A stretch of DNA of 48,472 bases from a virus, in the IMG/VR virus record IMGVR_UViG_3300037882_001690, positions 1 through 48,472 of that record, one strand, 5' to 3'. Below the pieces are notes generated by a model. That model searched no databases and was not told where the DNA came from. It was given only the letters and a program-made list of their open reading frames with translations. The stretch's first letter is position 1. Each line of letters starts with the position of its first letter. The position numbers and the translations under genes are program-made. This document shows, piece by piece, positions 35,623-44,343 of the stretch.

Positions 35623-36036
35623 TTACTTAGTACCAATGAACTTGTAGTTGACGATTGCCGTTACCTTGCCGGTAATCGCAGCGCCACCTACTGTTGCAGT
35701 GATGAAAGTTGGCGCTTGCAACTCAATTGGATGCGCAGCACATGGTCGCTTTTGCGCGGAGGTTGATGCAGCGGCCGCTAAAAACTGAGCGGGAGCAGCA
35801 GCACCATCAGCGGAATCAACAAACTCATAACCTACTGACAGAGTTGAAGATGCACCCATTGCGTCATGCACAAGATCAACGCCAATAATTTCCACACCGG
35901 CAGGCATTTTTGCAAAACGAATCACGTCAGAGATTGGTGTTGCAACAGCTTGAAACGATGACGCGAAAACGCACGCGTCACCGTTAGAGCCATTCTTCGG
36001 AATAACCGAAAGTTTTTGGGCATTTTGATTTGCCAT
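35623..36036 (-). CDS. Probable capsid decoration or head-stabilising protein (137 aa)
   Basis: A small, Ala/Val-rich, beta-type protein (FAKMPAGVEIIGVDLVHD, LSVGYEFVDSADG, ITGKVTAIVNYKF) directly downstream of the capsid gene. Position and length fit a decoration or head-completion protein; no specific family is recognised. It is bracketed by two terminators, so it forms its own expression step with the capsid upstream. ATG 36036 follows GAGG at normal spacing. Confidence 0.65.
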   Translation of the reverse strand: MANQNAQKLSVIPKNGSNGDACVFASSFQAVATPISDVIRFAKMPAGVEIIGVDLVHDAMGASSTLSVGYEFVDSADGAAAPAQFLAAAASTSAQKRPCAAHPIELQAPTFITATVGGAAITGKVTAIVNYKFIGTK

Positions 36037-36070
36037 AATTAAATCCTCTTGAAAATAAATTCAAAAAATA

Positions 36071-36095
36071 AATAAAAAAGCCGCTCGAAAGCGGC
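36071..36095 (-). terminator. Rho-independent terminator downstream of the capsid gene
   Basis: On the minus strand GCCGCTTTCGAGCGGC (36095-36080), a 6-bp stem with a four-base loop, is followed by TTTTTTATTTATTTTTT. It lies 11 nt after the capsid stop. Confidence 0.88.
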
Positions 36096-36105
36096 ATTGT
36101 TTGGA

Positions 36106-37317
36106 TTAAGACACTGCGGAGTCGATCACGATAACGCCGTGATCATTAACGCGACCGCTCGCATCTTTGAAGCGGATTTTCTTCTTACCGTTCACCCATG
36201 CAATTGAGTGTTCCATAGCGTTGTCGTGGTCAACTTTTTCGCTGTGATTAGAGAAAGGCAAGCCGCCTTCGGCAGATCCGTAAGCATCGGCCAACGCTTG
36301 AGCGCCTAACAACATTGCGCGGTGAGTTTTCACTGCACAAGTCACGTTGGTAGTAGTTGCGGCGTTGACGTTTTGGCATACGCTTACTGTTTCGCCAGCG
36401 GCAAAAGAGATTGGTCGCTTCATCTTTTTAATTAAGATGTTGTTGTACAACCAGCATTCGCCCATGAAAATCGGATGCTTCCAGCCAGCACTTCGCGCAT
36501 AAGCATTTGCCACCAATTGCTCAAAAGTTTTACCTTCTGCGGAGGTTTTCAGGTCATGCCATTGGCGTGGAGTAATCGCTAACAAGTAGAAAGGATTGTC
36601 CTCGCTTTGCGGATCATCTTTGAATCGAATTGGCTGCAATGGAAACGCCATCTCGTCAATCATCAAGCGCAAGCGGTCAATGTCTTTCAGTGAGAGCTTG
36701 TCGGTTGAATCGAGGTTCGATAACGCAGTTGCATCGTTCGCATAAAAATGGCGATCATAGGTTGGCGGCGTTACATCATTAACAAGCAACTCCGAAAATT
36801 CAGGATCACTTGACTGAGGTAAAATCCAGCCGTTTGTATCGCTACCGCGAGCACCAGCCAAATGAATGCCAGTCAACTCGTCAGCCACTTTCATGTAGTA
36901 CGGCTTCAGCATCGCAGTGGCGATATTCACCAAATTTTGCTTGGTGCGTTGCTGCGTCATGCGACCGCCTGAGTCTACAATGTGACGACCTTGTTGGATC
37001 TTCAACGAGAACTGTGAGCTCGTCAAAGACTCGGAGCGACCTTCGAGTTTCTTGTCACCCATTGTCGGGCGACCTTGCAACTCATGGTACAAATCCATAG
37101 TCACTTCATCGCCTTTTTCTTTCTTCAAGTTTTCAACTCGAACGATGGGCGCGCCTGGTTGAGTCTGCTTTGAAGGATCAGCTTTATTAGCGTTGTAAGT
37201 AGTTGGAGATGTATCAGTCATCAAGTTAGTAAAGTTATTACCACGTGTTGCCTGAGTGAACAGTGCCGCGTTAAAAAGTTTATTGGCTGCAGCAGAGCCA
37301 GATTGGATAACGGTCAT
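36106..37317 (-). CDS. Major capsid protein, N4 gp56 / DUF4043 family-like (403 aa)
   Basis: Forms the procapsid and head shell. It matches the N4-gp56-type capsid group (DUF4043): NKLFNAALFTQATRGNNFTN at the start, the conserved GDEVTMDLYHELQGRPTMG, the helix after GGRMTQQRTKQNL, YLLAITPRQWHDLK, and HPIFMGECWLYNNIL. Length and order (portal, scaffold, capsid) also fit. The start ATG 37317 follows GAGG by 6 nt. The gene is followed by a terminator, as expected for the most abundant product. Confidence 0.88.
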   Translation of the reverse strand: MTVIQSGSAAANKLFNAALFTQATRGNNFTNLMTDTSPTTYNANKADPSKQTQPGAPIVRVENLKKEKGDEVTMDLYHELQGRPTMGDKKLEGRSESLTSSQFSLKIQQGRHIVDSGGRMTQQRTKQNLVNIATAMLKPYYMKVADELTGIHLAGARGSDTNGWILPQSSDPEFSELLVNDVTPPTYDRHFYANDATALSNLDSTDKLSLKDIDRLRLMIDEMAFPLQPIRFKDDPQSEDNPFYLLAITPRQWHDLKTSAEGKTFEQLVANAYARSAGWKHPIFMGECWLYNNILIKKMKRPISFAAGETVSVCQNVNAATTTNVTCAVKTHRAMLLGAQALADAYGSAEGGLPFSNHSEKVDHDNAMEHSIAWVNGKKKIRFKDASGRVNDHGVIVIDSAVS

Positions 37318-37336
37318 AAAAAGCCTCGCAAATTAA

Positions 37337-38338
37337 TTATTCAATTTGCTGAAGCATCGCCATGAGTTTGTCAGGGTGCATGTTTGCCATGTCAGACAAT
37401 AATTCACTCGCATCTTTCTCTGCGAGCATCTCAATTGGCGAGCGTTCAGCGCTTGGGGTTACACCTAAATTTGAGAGCGAGCGAGGTACTGACGACGACA
37501 TAACGTCATCGACTTTTTTCTGCGCTGTCTCGTTGATTTTTTTGGTGCTTTGCGCGGGCGCTTCGCTCGTATCGCCGAACGCAACTTTTGTGCGTCTTGC
37601 GACTTCTGCGAAACGATCCGCAAGGGAAGCGTCTTTGAATTTCGGATCGACTTTTAATTTGTCGTCGATCAAACAAGCAAAATCGAAACGGTCTGGATCT
37701 GATTTTTCCCAAGAAAACAAGTCAGCGTTGTTTTGCAGCGCCTGAACTTCTGGCGGAACTGCATTTGATTGCTGTAATTGCTGTTTTGATGCGGCAACAT
37801 TTTCGTTGAGAAGTCGAATTGCTTTGCCGATCACCGGATCAAGCTCGTCAAGCTGTTCCATTTCTTCTTTGCTCAAACCAGCTGCTGCTTGCGCGTCGGT
37901 TATTTGCTCAGGATCAATGCCTTTCGCTGTCAAAAACTTGGTCACGTTTTGGCTATGCGTTTCTTGCTCAGCAAGCTTTTGTTTTAGTGCTGCATTTTCA
38001 GCAGCTAATTGCTTGCCCTGCTCTCGCGCAGAGGACAAAACTTCGTAAGGAATTACTCGCTTGCCGTCGCGGGTTGCGACAACAGCAGGCAAATCTTCTT
38101 CCGTTTTTTCTTCTGCTTCAGTTTCAGTTGTTTCTTCTGATTTTTCAGATTCGGTTTCGCCGGACGCCGCGCTTTCTTCGCCTGTTTCTTCATCTGTGTT
38201 GGAAATTTCTTCTATCGATCCACCGTTTAAGAGAGCGTTCATTGCGTCCAGATCACCAGACTCAATCGCTTTGTTAATCGCTTCTTCGGTTGCAGGATCA
38301 ATCGAATCAAAATCAACGTCATCAGTAATGCTTGCCAT
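37337..38338 (-). CDS. Scaffolding protein (333 aa)
   Basis: A very acidic, Glu/Ser-rich, helical protein without domains (ETESEKSEETTETEAEEKT), with coiled-coil segments (QGKQLAAENAALKQKLAEQ) and a polar C-terminal end (PDKLMAMLQQIE). This is how scaffolds look, and it sits just before the capsid gene. The open frame extends upstream to 38422, but that part overlaps the terminator. ATG 38338 has GGGGAAG in front and gives SITDDVDFDSIDPATEEA as the N-terminus. It directs head assembly and leaves the procapsid. Confidence 0.8.
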   Translation of the reverse strand: MASITDDVDFDSIDPATEEAINKAIESGDLDAMNALLNGGSIEEISNTDEETGEESAASGETESEKSEETTETEAEEKTEEDLPAVVATRDGKRVIPYEVLSSAREQGKQLAAENAALKQKLAEQETHSQNVTKFLTAKGIDPEQITDAQAAAGLSKEEMEQLDELDPVIGKAIRLLNENVAASKQQLQQSNAVPPEVQALQNNADLFSWEKSDPDRFDFACLIDDKLKVDPKFKDASLADRFAEVARRTKVAFGDTSEAPAQSTKKINETAQKKVDDVMSSSVPRSLSNLGVTPSAERSPIEMLAEKDASELLSDMANMHPDKLMAMLQQIE

Positions 38339-38410
38339 ACTTTCTTCCCCGCCATTTATCGCATGGGCTGCGCTATCGTTTGTGTTGTCCTCTATCGCTC
38401 GGACGTTGCG

Positions 38411-38447
38411 AAAAAAAAGCAAAAAAAAACCCGCACGAAGCGGGTTT
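38411..38447 (-). terminator. Rho-independent terminator between portal and scaffold genes
   Basis: On the minus strand ACCCGCTTCGTGCGGGT (38445-38429) is followed by a long T run interrupted only by GC. The plus strand also has a short T run after it. It lies 25 nt after the portal stop and just ahead of the scaffold start. Confidence 0.88.
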
Positions 38448-38471
38448 GTTAAATTTGTTTAGTGGAACTAT

Positions 38472-40589
38472 TTAAGCGGCTGATTTTTCCGGTTGTTTTT
38501 CTTTTTCGGATAGCGCGCTTATATCTTCATCAACAGCCTTGATCATCTCTTGCCGAATTTTTACGACCTCGGTAACGATCAGCTTGGTTTCTGCTTGAAT
38601 TTTTCTGATCTGCTCGGCTTTGAGTTTTGCATCAAGGCCGTCGTCTTTCTGAAGATTTTCTATCTCAATCATTTTTTGCTTAACAGAGAGAACCTTATCT
38701 TCAACTTCAGCTTGCATTGCCTGGAATGCGAGCGCATCTTCTTGTGCTTTTTGTTCTTGTTGTTGTTTCATTGCTTCCTGCTCTTCCGGAGAAAGCTCGG
38801 CCAAATCAACACTGCCGCTTATTTTTCGTATTTGCTGCAGCACTTCGTCACGATTGGCGAGATCAGAGGTTTCCACGATCATTTCAAACAGCGGAGCCTG
38901 GAACTCTGGTGGCAACCTGCCAACCATATTCGCCAGCGCAACATTCAACTGCTGTCTGTACGTTGCTGTGTTTGCTGTCTCGTCGATCACCACGCGCATT
39001 TTTGTACGCAGCACAGAATTGTTTATTTTCGTTTTATTGAATTCGTCAGTGATGCGCTCATTGAGCACGATCGTTTTTGTTTTCTTTGGTGAGTTAACGT
39101 TAATGCGAACTTGCTTCTCCATATCGCCAATATCGGCAACTATGTTTGCCAGCAACAATTCGTGAACTAATTGACGTGCAAACTTGTAATTGTCGAGCAA
39201 CTTGGAGAGCGTGACCGTCCCCTGCTCTACCAATGAATCAATCGCAACACCTGAAGTTGCACCAGACTCTTGACCAAGGAATGCGGAATAAACACCGGCA
39301 ACGTCCTGAATTTCTTTTTGTGCGCCTTGCAGCACCTGGAATTGTTGTGCAGCGATGCCGCTATCCAGCTCGACGCGAAACGCATTGCCGTCGCGATTGC
39401 GACGATTTGGATCAAGGTTTATTACACCATCGGCGCGATGCAATTCATCCATCAATCGCTCATCACTCATATTCATCAATGCATCATTGTCTTTGATGAC
39501 GCGCTTGAGGTTGAGCAACCATGTTAATTTGTTGCGGCGATGATTGATTTCATCCTGCGGCGACAACATGCGGCGAACCAGGCCGTAGGGAATACTGCTT
39601 TTATCTTCGCGATACCCAAAGAATGGAACGTAAGGAAATTTATTGTGCGGATGCGGGCTATCTATATCAGACAGTTTGTGTGGTCCAACGAAGTAAGCCA
39701 TGCGCATACGCGAAAAATTACTGGCTTGTACAGTGACTGCACCGGAGGCAATTGCGGCGTTATGCAGCTCATTGGTTTTGTCGTAGAGCACAACCTGCCC
39801 GTTTTGAGCTTTCAATACCGGCTTACGATCCCAAACGCGGTAATACACTTCGTAAACGAGGGCGCGCTTGCGATCCGAATCCCACCAGTCACTTCGATTG
39901 ATGCCAGAGTTGAATTCAACGGCGTGAGCATCAACCAGCGCAGATCCGCTGTGCAGCGATTGATATTCGTGGAATTGATCCCAACCCTGCCAGTTGCCAG
40001 CAACAGCTTTGATCAGTTCACGATGCTTAGGGAACGCTTGAATAACAGTGTCTTCATCAAGCCAGCGTCTACGCATTAACCAGCGGCAATCTTCAAGATC
40101 CAACCGCTTGCTATGCCAATCCCACCACATTTCATTGCGGTGAACTTGTTGCACAACGTATGGATAACGAAACGGGTCCTCATCACGAGTGACTTCAACC
40201 CAATCTATTCCACTCTTGATCATTCCACCGAAAGCATCAGCACAAGCGCGGTCTGTCATTGATATGCGAGCAGCTTCGTGAAGCTCTTGATTCATCGCAT
40301 CAATAACAGGCAAGCCTTCGTCATCATCAGCAACCAGCTTTGCGTCAGTGCGCGTTTTAACTTCGAGTCCTAGAACGCCGTCAATCGTTGGAGCAATCAG
40401 GTTATGAACAAGACTCGGTTGTCCACGGCGCTCAAGCTCTTCGGCCATCTCTGGCGTGATTTGATTGCCATCGTAATAATCAGCGCACTTGTCGGCGAGC
40501 GGACGCCAAAGCGGTTGATAGCGAATGTCAGAGAGAAAGTTTTCGAGAATTTTTGCGTCGATTGCGGGTGATACTGCCATGTCTGACAA
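38472..40589 (-). CDS. Portal protein, P22-type (705 aa)
   Basis: Forms the dodecameric ring through which DNA enters and leaves. The large size, the start region with IRYQPLWRPLADKCADYYDG, the sequence RRMLSPQDEINHRRNKLTW near residue 340, the barrel-like long C-terminal helix (EEQEAMKQQQEQKAQEDA) and a Lys/Glu-rich end match P22-like portals in Stx-type podophages. The start is probably the TTG at 40589, because GGAGG lies 9 nt before it; ATG 40580 is an alternative. It directly follows terL. Confidence 0.88.
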   Translation of the reverse strand: MSDMAVSPAIDAKILENFLSDIRYQPLWRPLADKCADYYDGNQITPEMAEELERRGQPSLVHNLIAPTIDGVLGLEVKTRTDAKLVADDDEGLPVIDAMNQELHEAARISMTDRACADAFGGMIKSGIDWVEVTRDEDPFRYPYVVQQVHRNEMWWDWHSKRLDLEDCRWLMRRRWLDEDTVIQAFPKHRELIKAVAGNWQGWDQFHEYQSLHSGSALVDAHAVEFNSGINRSDWWDSDRKRALVYEVYYRVWDRKPVLKAQNGQVVLYDKTNELHNAAIASGAVTVQASNFSRMRMAYFVGPHKLSDIDSPHPHNKFPYVPFFGYREDKSSIPYGLVRRMLSPQDEINHRRNKLTWLLNLKRVIKDNDALMNMSDERLMDELHRADGVINLDPNRRNRDGNAFRVELDSGIAAQQFQVLQGAQKEIQDVAGVYSAFLGQESGATSGVAIDSLVEQGTVTLSKLLDNYKFARQLVHELLLANIVADIGDMEKQVRINVNSPKKTKTIVLNERITDEFNKTKINNSVLRTKMRVVIDETANTATYRQQLNVALANMVGRLPPEFQAPLFEMIVETSDLANRDEVLQQIRKISGSVDLAELSPEEQEAMKQQQEQKAQEDALAFQAMQAEVEDKVLSVKQKMIEIENLQKDDGLDAKLKAEQIRKIQAETKLIVTEVVKIRQEMIKAVDEDISALSEKEKQPEKSAA

Positions 40590-42050
40590 TTAGCCGAGCC
40601 TCCAATCTGATTTTTTACGCTGAATGTGGTTAAACTGAGGTTTTGTTATTGCTATGTCGCGCCCGGTCATAACCAGATAACGAGTTGCGTCCATTAGGTG
40701 ATCGTTCTTTTTAACGATGTGTCCCTTTTCATCGCGTCTGTATATGCGATATTCGGTAAACCAATTCTGTAATGTTGAAAAGACTTTCAGTTGGCCGGTT
40801 GAAAGCAGCTCGAAGACTGAGTGCAATCCTGCTTCGACCGCGTTATCAGCCTTGATAAGTGGCAAGCCCAACTGCAAATACATTTCAAGCAGCTGCTCAC
40901 CATCAACTTGTGATCTACCGCGAGCCGCAGGGTCTATTGTTCCTGGGATCCATTCACCACGCGCCTTGATGGCGGTTGTGTGATTACTTGGCTCAGCTTG
41001 ACCCTTGTAATGCTCGGAATACAGGTACCAAACATTCGCATCCGGATCCTTTGCGCCCCAAACCGCAGCGGTTCGATTCCAGCCAACGTCCAGACCAAAT
41101 GCGCGAGGCCAGTGCTCAGGTATCAAAAACGGCTTAACCTTAATATCCTCTTCTGCGATCGGATAGATAGCACCTGAACCCAAGCTTGGAATCCCCTTTG
41201 AACGTGCTTCGCGAAGGTGAACCTCACTCTCTGCGTACATGCGAGTTTTTTCGGCTTCGCTCAAATGAGGAACATCGTCCCAACCAGCCATCACCATGAC
41301 TTTATCGCCATTGGTTTTGACGCGGCTATCATCATTGGCGCTGTTGTCGCCCAGATAACCAAGAACGATCGGCGTTAAACCTTTGAGTGGTGTGAACGTC
41401 TCAATGAGCAATCCGCCAGTGGTCATTAAACGCAAAATACACTCAGCGCGGATCCCTTCGTTTGCCTCTTCATCAAGCCAAACTATATCTTTCTCGGTAC
41501 CTTGGAACGCTTTACGGCCTTGGTCATACGACTTGAAGGCCAGCTTGCTCCAGCCGCCAGATGTGTGCTTAACCATCAGGTAATCGCACGCATCATTACT
41601 GCCTTGCCGCCAACGAACCTTGCCAATCAAATCGGCAGGAATCAGCCCGGTACCGAGATTGTCTCTAGTGCCAAGCATTTTGAATTGAATAATGTCTCGA
41701 ACCGATTCGATCGTGTCGCCTGCAGCCCAAACATCAACAGGACGATCGTATCGTTTGCCTTCCCACCAATCCGGATATTTGCCAGTCAGGTGAAGCGTTA
41801 CTTCATAACCGCCGCCGCCTTCGGTTTTTCCGACACGGTTTGCAGCCATGAAACAACGGGTAGAAAACTGCGCGCCAAGCCTGAAGAATTCCAGGTGTTG
41901 CTTGTAAAGCTCGCGTCTTAATGGACCGGTATCAGGAAATAGCGTAAATAATTTGTTTCGTTGCTGACGCTTGATCTTCTCTTCAAGAAGTAGCGCCAAC
42001 TCCAGCTTGAGCTTGAAGTTGGGCGATACGCTTATCGAGCTGTTCATCAT
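40590..42050 (-). CDS. terL: Terminase large subunit (486 aa)
   Basis: DNA-packaging motor ATPase and nuclease. The Walker A region is AANRVGKTEGGG (about residues 68-79) and the Walker B is KDIVWLDEEAN near 180-190. The C-terminal RNase-H-like nuclease has an acidic motif in FGLDVGWNRTA and a late KKNDHLMDATRY. The family looks like Terminase_6. The start (ATGATG) has GGAAGAG upstream and lies 68 nt inside the small-subunit gene in another frame, so the two subunits are translated together. Packaging site unknown; terminus type not deduced. Confidence 0.92.
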   Translation of the reverse strand: MMNSSISVSPNFKLKLELALLLEEKIKRQQRNKLFTLFPDTGPLRRELYKQHLEFFRLGAQFSTRCFMAANRVGKTEGGGGYEVTLHLTGKYPDWWEGKRYDRPVDVWAAGDTIESVRDIIQFKMLGTRDNLGTGLIPADLIGKVRWRQGSNDACDYLMVKHTSGGWSKLAFKSYDQGRKAFQGTEKDIVWLDEEANEGIRAECILRLMTTGGLLIETFTPLKGLTPIVLGYLGDNSANDDSRVKTNGDKVMVMAGWDDVPHLSEAEKTRMYAESEVHLREARSKGIPSLGSGAIYPIAEEDIKVKPFLIPEHWPRAFGLDVGWNRTAAVWGAKDPDANVWYLYSEHYKGQAEPSNHTTAIKARGEWIPGTIDPAARGRSQVDGEQLLEMYLQLGLPLIKADNAVEAGLHSVFELLSTGQLKVFSTLQNWFTEYRIYRRDEKGHIVKKNDHLMDATRYLVMTGRDIAITKPQFNHIQRKKSDWRLG

Positions 42051-42516
42051 TTAGCTCTTCCGCGAAAGAGTGTGTGTTATCCGTTTTGATGGCCGCCAAG
42101 TCCCCTTGCATTTTGTTTAGCTCAGCGATTGCAGCGATTGCACTGCGAGCGTCACGATGCGCCAGGTCGCCGTCGCCATCATCTCCGCCCTTCGCCACTT
42201 TTGCCGAGTCATGCAGAGCCATGCTCCACAAGAGCTGTGTTTTTTGCTCAAAAGTAGCAATTTGCTTTGGTGTTAGCTCAATTTGAGCGATTTTTAAAAA
42301 TACTTCTCGGTATCGGGTAAATCTTGGGTTGGATTGAATCAGCTTGCTTGCATCAACAGCCGGTTTTTTGCTTTTGTAGCCAGCCTCAATATATGCCTGC
42401 TCTTGTGATTTTCCTGCAGCCAAGCCCTTTGCCAAGGCCAATTGATTTGCTGATTTGAAACTCGCGGCCAACTCAGCCAACTCATTTTTCAGCGCTTTTA
42501 GCTCTAAATCACTCAC
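41983..42516 (-). CDS. terS: Terminase small subunit (177 aa)
   Basis: A helical protein with an N-terminal DNA-binding region (ALAKGLAAGKSQEQAYIEAGYKS), typical of the helix-turn-helix in TerS of this group. It has a middle region for oligomerisation and a Gln-rich C-terminus. It lies before terL with a 68-nt overlap. The start is GTG 42516, overlapping the stop of the Rz1-like gene (GTGA). It recognises the phage DNA packaging site and regulates TerL. Confidence 0.8.
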   Translation of the reverse strand: MSDLELKALKNELAELAASFKSANQLALAKGLAAGKSQEQAYIEAGYKSKKPAVDASKLIQSNPRFTRYREVFLKIAQIELTPKQIATFEQKTQLLWSMALHDSAKVAKGGDDGDGDLAHRDARSAIAAIAELNKMQGDLAAIKTDNTHSFAEELNDEQLDKRIAQLQAQAGVGATS

Positions 42517-42857
42517 CTATCGCGCTCCTGCGTGAATTCTGGCTCGTCGAGCAAGGCGCAGATGCTTACAATTGCGTATAGCTCATGCTCGTAAGCGTCT
42601 CTCTGTGTCAGCTCGATCATGTAAGACTTTGATACTGCGTCTATAGTGCTGCCCCCTGAGAGAGAGCGAGTAGCGAATTTGGGGATTGCTGGAACTTGGT
42701 CTTTACGCACACACGGAACAGCCACAGGCTTATCGACATAGACAACACGATCAACGTACTCAGCTGTTGTGCAGCCCTGGATCGAGATCAGTATCACTGC
42801 AAGCAGGGCAATCAATATCACCCTCCCAGCGTAGCTATACTGTCTACCTGCGCGCAT
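42513..42857 (-). CDS. Rz1: Outer-membrane spanin subunit, Rz1-like lipoprotein (114 aa)
   Basis: A signal peptide with a lipobox is clear: YAGRVILIALLAVILISIQGC, with Cys as the likely lipidated residue, about residue 29. The mature part has VDRVVYVDKPVAVPC and a Thr/Ser-rich middle. Together with the adjacent Rz-like gene it forms a spanin pair that fuses inner and outer membranes at lysis. ATG 42857 lies 14 nt inside the end of the Rz-like gene. Unlike lambda, the two genes overlap only slightly and are not nested. Confidence 0.75.
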   Translation of the reverse strand: MRAGRQYSYAGRVILIALLAVILISIQGCTTAEYVDRVVYVDKPVAVPCVRKDQVPAIPKFATRSLSGGSTIDAVSKSYMIELTQRDAYEHELYAIVSICALLDEPEFTQERDR

Positions 42858-43227
42858 GTGCAATCATCCTCTCGCGGATTTCCTCGCAAGATTGCGATTC
42901 GGGCAGCGACTCGATACTCGTTATTGTTATTTCTGCCGCTTTTTTTATTGTCTGTGCGTCATCTAATGCAGTGTTTAATCGCGTTAGCGTTGCATCAGTG
43001 CGATTATGTAATGTCGTTATTGCGTCATTCTGCAATTTGACTGCGTTTTGTAGTGCTGTATGTTGAGCGCTCATAATAGCCAATTCGGTTTTGGCTTTTT
43101 GAGCCGACTTTCGAGCTTTGCCTGCATCATACTGAGCGTTCATTGCCCACCCAAAAAAGAATGCCACCGCCCCTGCCATAATCCAAAAAGGAGCGTCAGG
43201 CATAAACGCCTTAATTAGCTTTATCAT
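42844..43227 (-). CDS. Rz: Inner-membrane spanin subunit, Rz-like (127 aa)
   Basis: One N-terminal membrane segment (WIMAGAVAFFFGWAMNAQY, about residues 14-32) is followed by a long periplasmic helix (ARKSAQKAKTELAIMSAQ, then ALQNAVKLQNDAITTL), as in Rz proteins. It lies between the holin and the Rz1-like lipoprotein gene and overlaps both. It acts in the last lysis step on Gram-negative hosts, which supports a proteobacterial host. Confidence 0.75.
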   Translation of the reverse strand: MIKLIKAFMPDAPFWIMAGAVAFFFGWAMNAQYDAGKARKSAQKAKTELAIMSAQHTALQNAVKLQNDAITTLHNRTDATLTRLNTALDDAQTIKKAAEITITSIESLPESQSCEEIRERMIAHARR

Positions 43228-43555
43228 CTTTATCCCCCCTGTCTACGCGCGAGTTAGCCAATTTTTCGATCAGCGTAAAATAAAGATCCTCGAAAAAGTC
43301 AGCGCTTTTGCTCCCCGCGAAGCTCGCCATACTCACTATCAGTATGACAAGAGGCTCTTGCAGCTCCATCCATCCAGCCAACTGCCAAGCGACAAACGCG
43401 CAAAACATACTGATGATCAGCTCCATTGCAAACTCCTTCCACGCAAACTGCCCCGCCGCCTTCTTTATGCGACGAATGTAGCCCGCCATCGCGGCGAACA
43501 CGCTCATCATCACGATCAACAGAGCTTTTATCAGCTCGTCATTTGACTGCATCAT
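43211..43555 (-). CDS. Holin, LydA/phage_holin_3_3-like (114 aa)
   Basis: Three hydrophobic segments are visible (ALLIVMMSVFAAMAGYI, ELIISMFCAFVAWQLAGW, LVILIVSMASFAGS) with the short basic loop RRIKKAAGQFAWKEF between the first two, a pattern known from phage_holin_3-type holins. It releases or activates the endolysin encoded by the preceding gene by making holes in the inner membrane. ATG 43555 overlaps the endolysin stop (ATGA) and its end overlaps the Rz-like gene. Confidence 0.75.
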   Translation of the reverse strand: MMQSNDELIKALLIVMMSVFAAMAGYIRRIKKAAGQFAWKEFAMELIISMFCAFVAWQLAGWMELQEPLVILIVSMASFAGSKSADFFEDLYFTLIEKLANSRVDRGDKDDKAN

Positions 43556-44133
43556 GTAATGTCTCTGTCTGTTATGAGTAGATAGTCAAACGCATTGTCG
43601 TATTTTGCAAAATGGCGTCTTGCGAGATACATCAACTGCGTAAATTCCTTGGGATCAGCAACAACTTGACAGCCAGCGCTCCACTTGTGGACTAATTCTG
43701 ATTTTATGTCCGCGTTTGCGCGGTGTAGATTGATGCCGTACATGCCGGGCTTTGAGATCAACTTTACGTCGATATTCGCGTCTTTATTGTTATCACGCCA
43801 GAGCTTAACCGGCGATAGCTGCACAAGCGCATCATATTTGCCTTGGTGCCTGCCCAACTGCCACAGTTTTGGATAAAAGCCGGCGGGTAAAATGCCTGTC
43901 CCTTCCAAATTCAGCGGATTTTCGCGGTAATAAACACCCGGATCTGTCGTTGCGTCGCACACTAAAATTCGCTCACGATCAGTCTGCTCATCAACCCAAA
44001 TCGCAATGATCATGTCGTTGAATTTGTTGCTCTGAGCGTCAGCAGTATTGCGCACCCCGATCAAATTCAGCTCACCTGGGCGGCTCTTGTAGTTATCGCC
44101 AAGCAATTTTTTGAGCGTTTCGATCAAAACCAT
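43552..44133 (-). CDS. Putative endolysin of a non-lysozyme type (193 aa)
   Basis: The gene is first in the lysis cassette, followed directly by holin and spanins, which makes a cell-wall-degrading role likely. The sequence has no lysozyme, transglycosylase or amidase motif I recognise. It contains GMYGINLHRANAD and, 15 residues on, HKWSAGCQVVADPKEF. A His followed by an S-x-G-C motif resembles the catalytic centre of YkuD-type L,D-transpeptidases, and similar phage proteins exist. It may therefore act on peptide crosslinks through the Cys. No signal peptide or anchor is seen, so it would need the holin. The assignment to a catalytic class is inference. Confidence 0.6.
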   Translation of the reverse strand: MVLIETLKKLLGDNYKSRPGELNLIGVRNTADAQSNKFNDMIIAIWVDEQTDRERILVCDATTDPGVYYRENPLNLEGTGILPAGFYPKLWQLGRHQGKYDALVQLSPVKLWRDNNKDANIDVKLISKPGMYGINLHRANADIKSELVHKWSAGCQVVADPKEFTQLMYLARRHFAKYDNAFDYLLITDRDIT

Positions 44134-44143
44134 GATTTTTTTC

Positions 44144-44178
44144 CAATAAAAAACCCCGAGGCGTTTCCGCGACGGGGT
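44144..44178 (-). terminator. Rho-independent terminator just upstream of the lysis/late operon
   Basis: On the minus strand AACCCCGTCGCGGAAACGCCTCGGGGTT (a stem with inner GCG/CGC pairs and a GAAA loop) is followed by TTTTTATTGG (44144-44153). It lies only 11-20 nt before the endolysin start. Positioned between early genes and lysis genes, it is what a Q-type antiterminator would have to read through. Confidence 0.88.
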
Positions 44179-44314
44179 TTGGTGTTTGTGCTGTCTTTCC
44201 AGCAGTCATCGGTTTAACTACGCACTTAGCAGGCTCTGTATACCGAAAACCACAAGTGACAATTTCTTGTTGCGCAGCCCAGCTCGTTTAGGGGTAATCT
44301 CCCCAGATTGGGAA

Positions 44315-44343
44315 AATTTAGGTTATTTTCCCTTATATTGCAA
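44315..44343 (-). promoter_or_regulatory. Candidate late promoter in the early-late leader region
   Basis: On the minus strand TTGCAA (44343-44338) and TAAATT (44320-44315) are spaced by 17 nt, each matching four of six consensus bases in an AT-rich context. It reads toward the terminator at 44178 and the late genes, the arrangement of a lambdoid pR' leader. The region 44179-44412 otherwise holds no gene. Within it are overlapping small inverted repeats near 44290-44310 (GGGGTAATCTCCCC). Confidence 0.3.

Noticed and set aside
36106-37317. Capsid as HK97-type (gp5) protein
   Set aside because: No protease domain or HK97 pattern; the sequence blocks fit the N4-gp56/DUF4043-type group better.
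38339-38422. N-terminal extension of the scaffold protein
   Set aside because: It would start inside the terminator hairpin; ATG 38338 has its own ribosome site.
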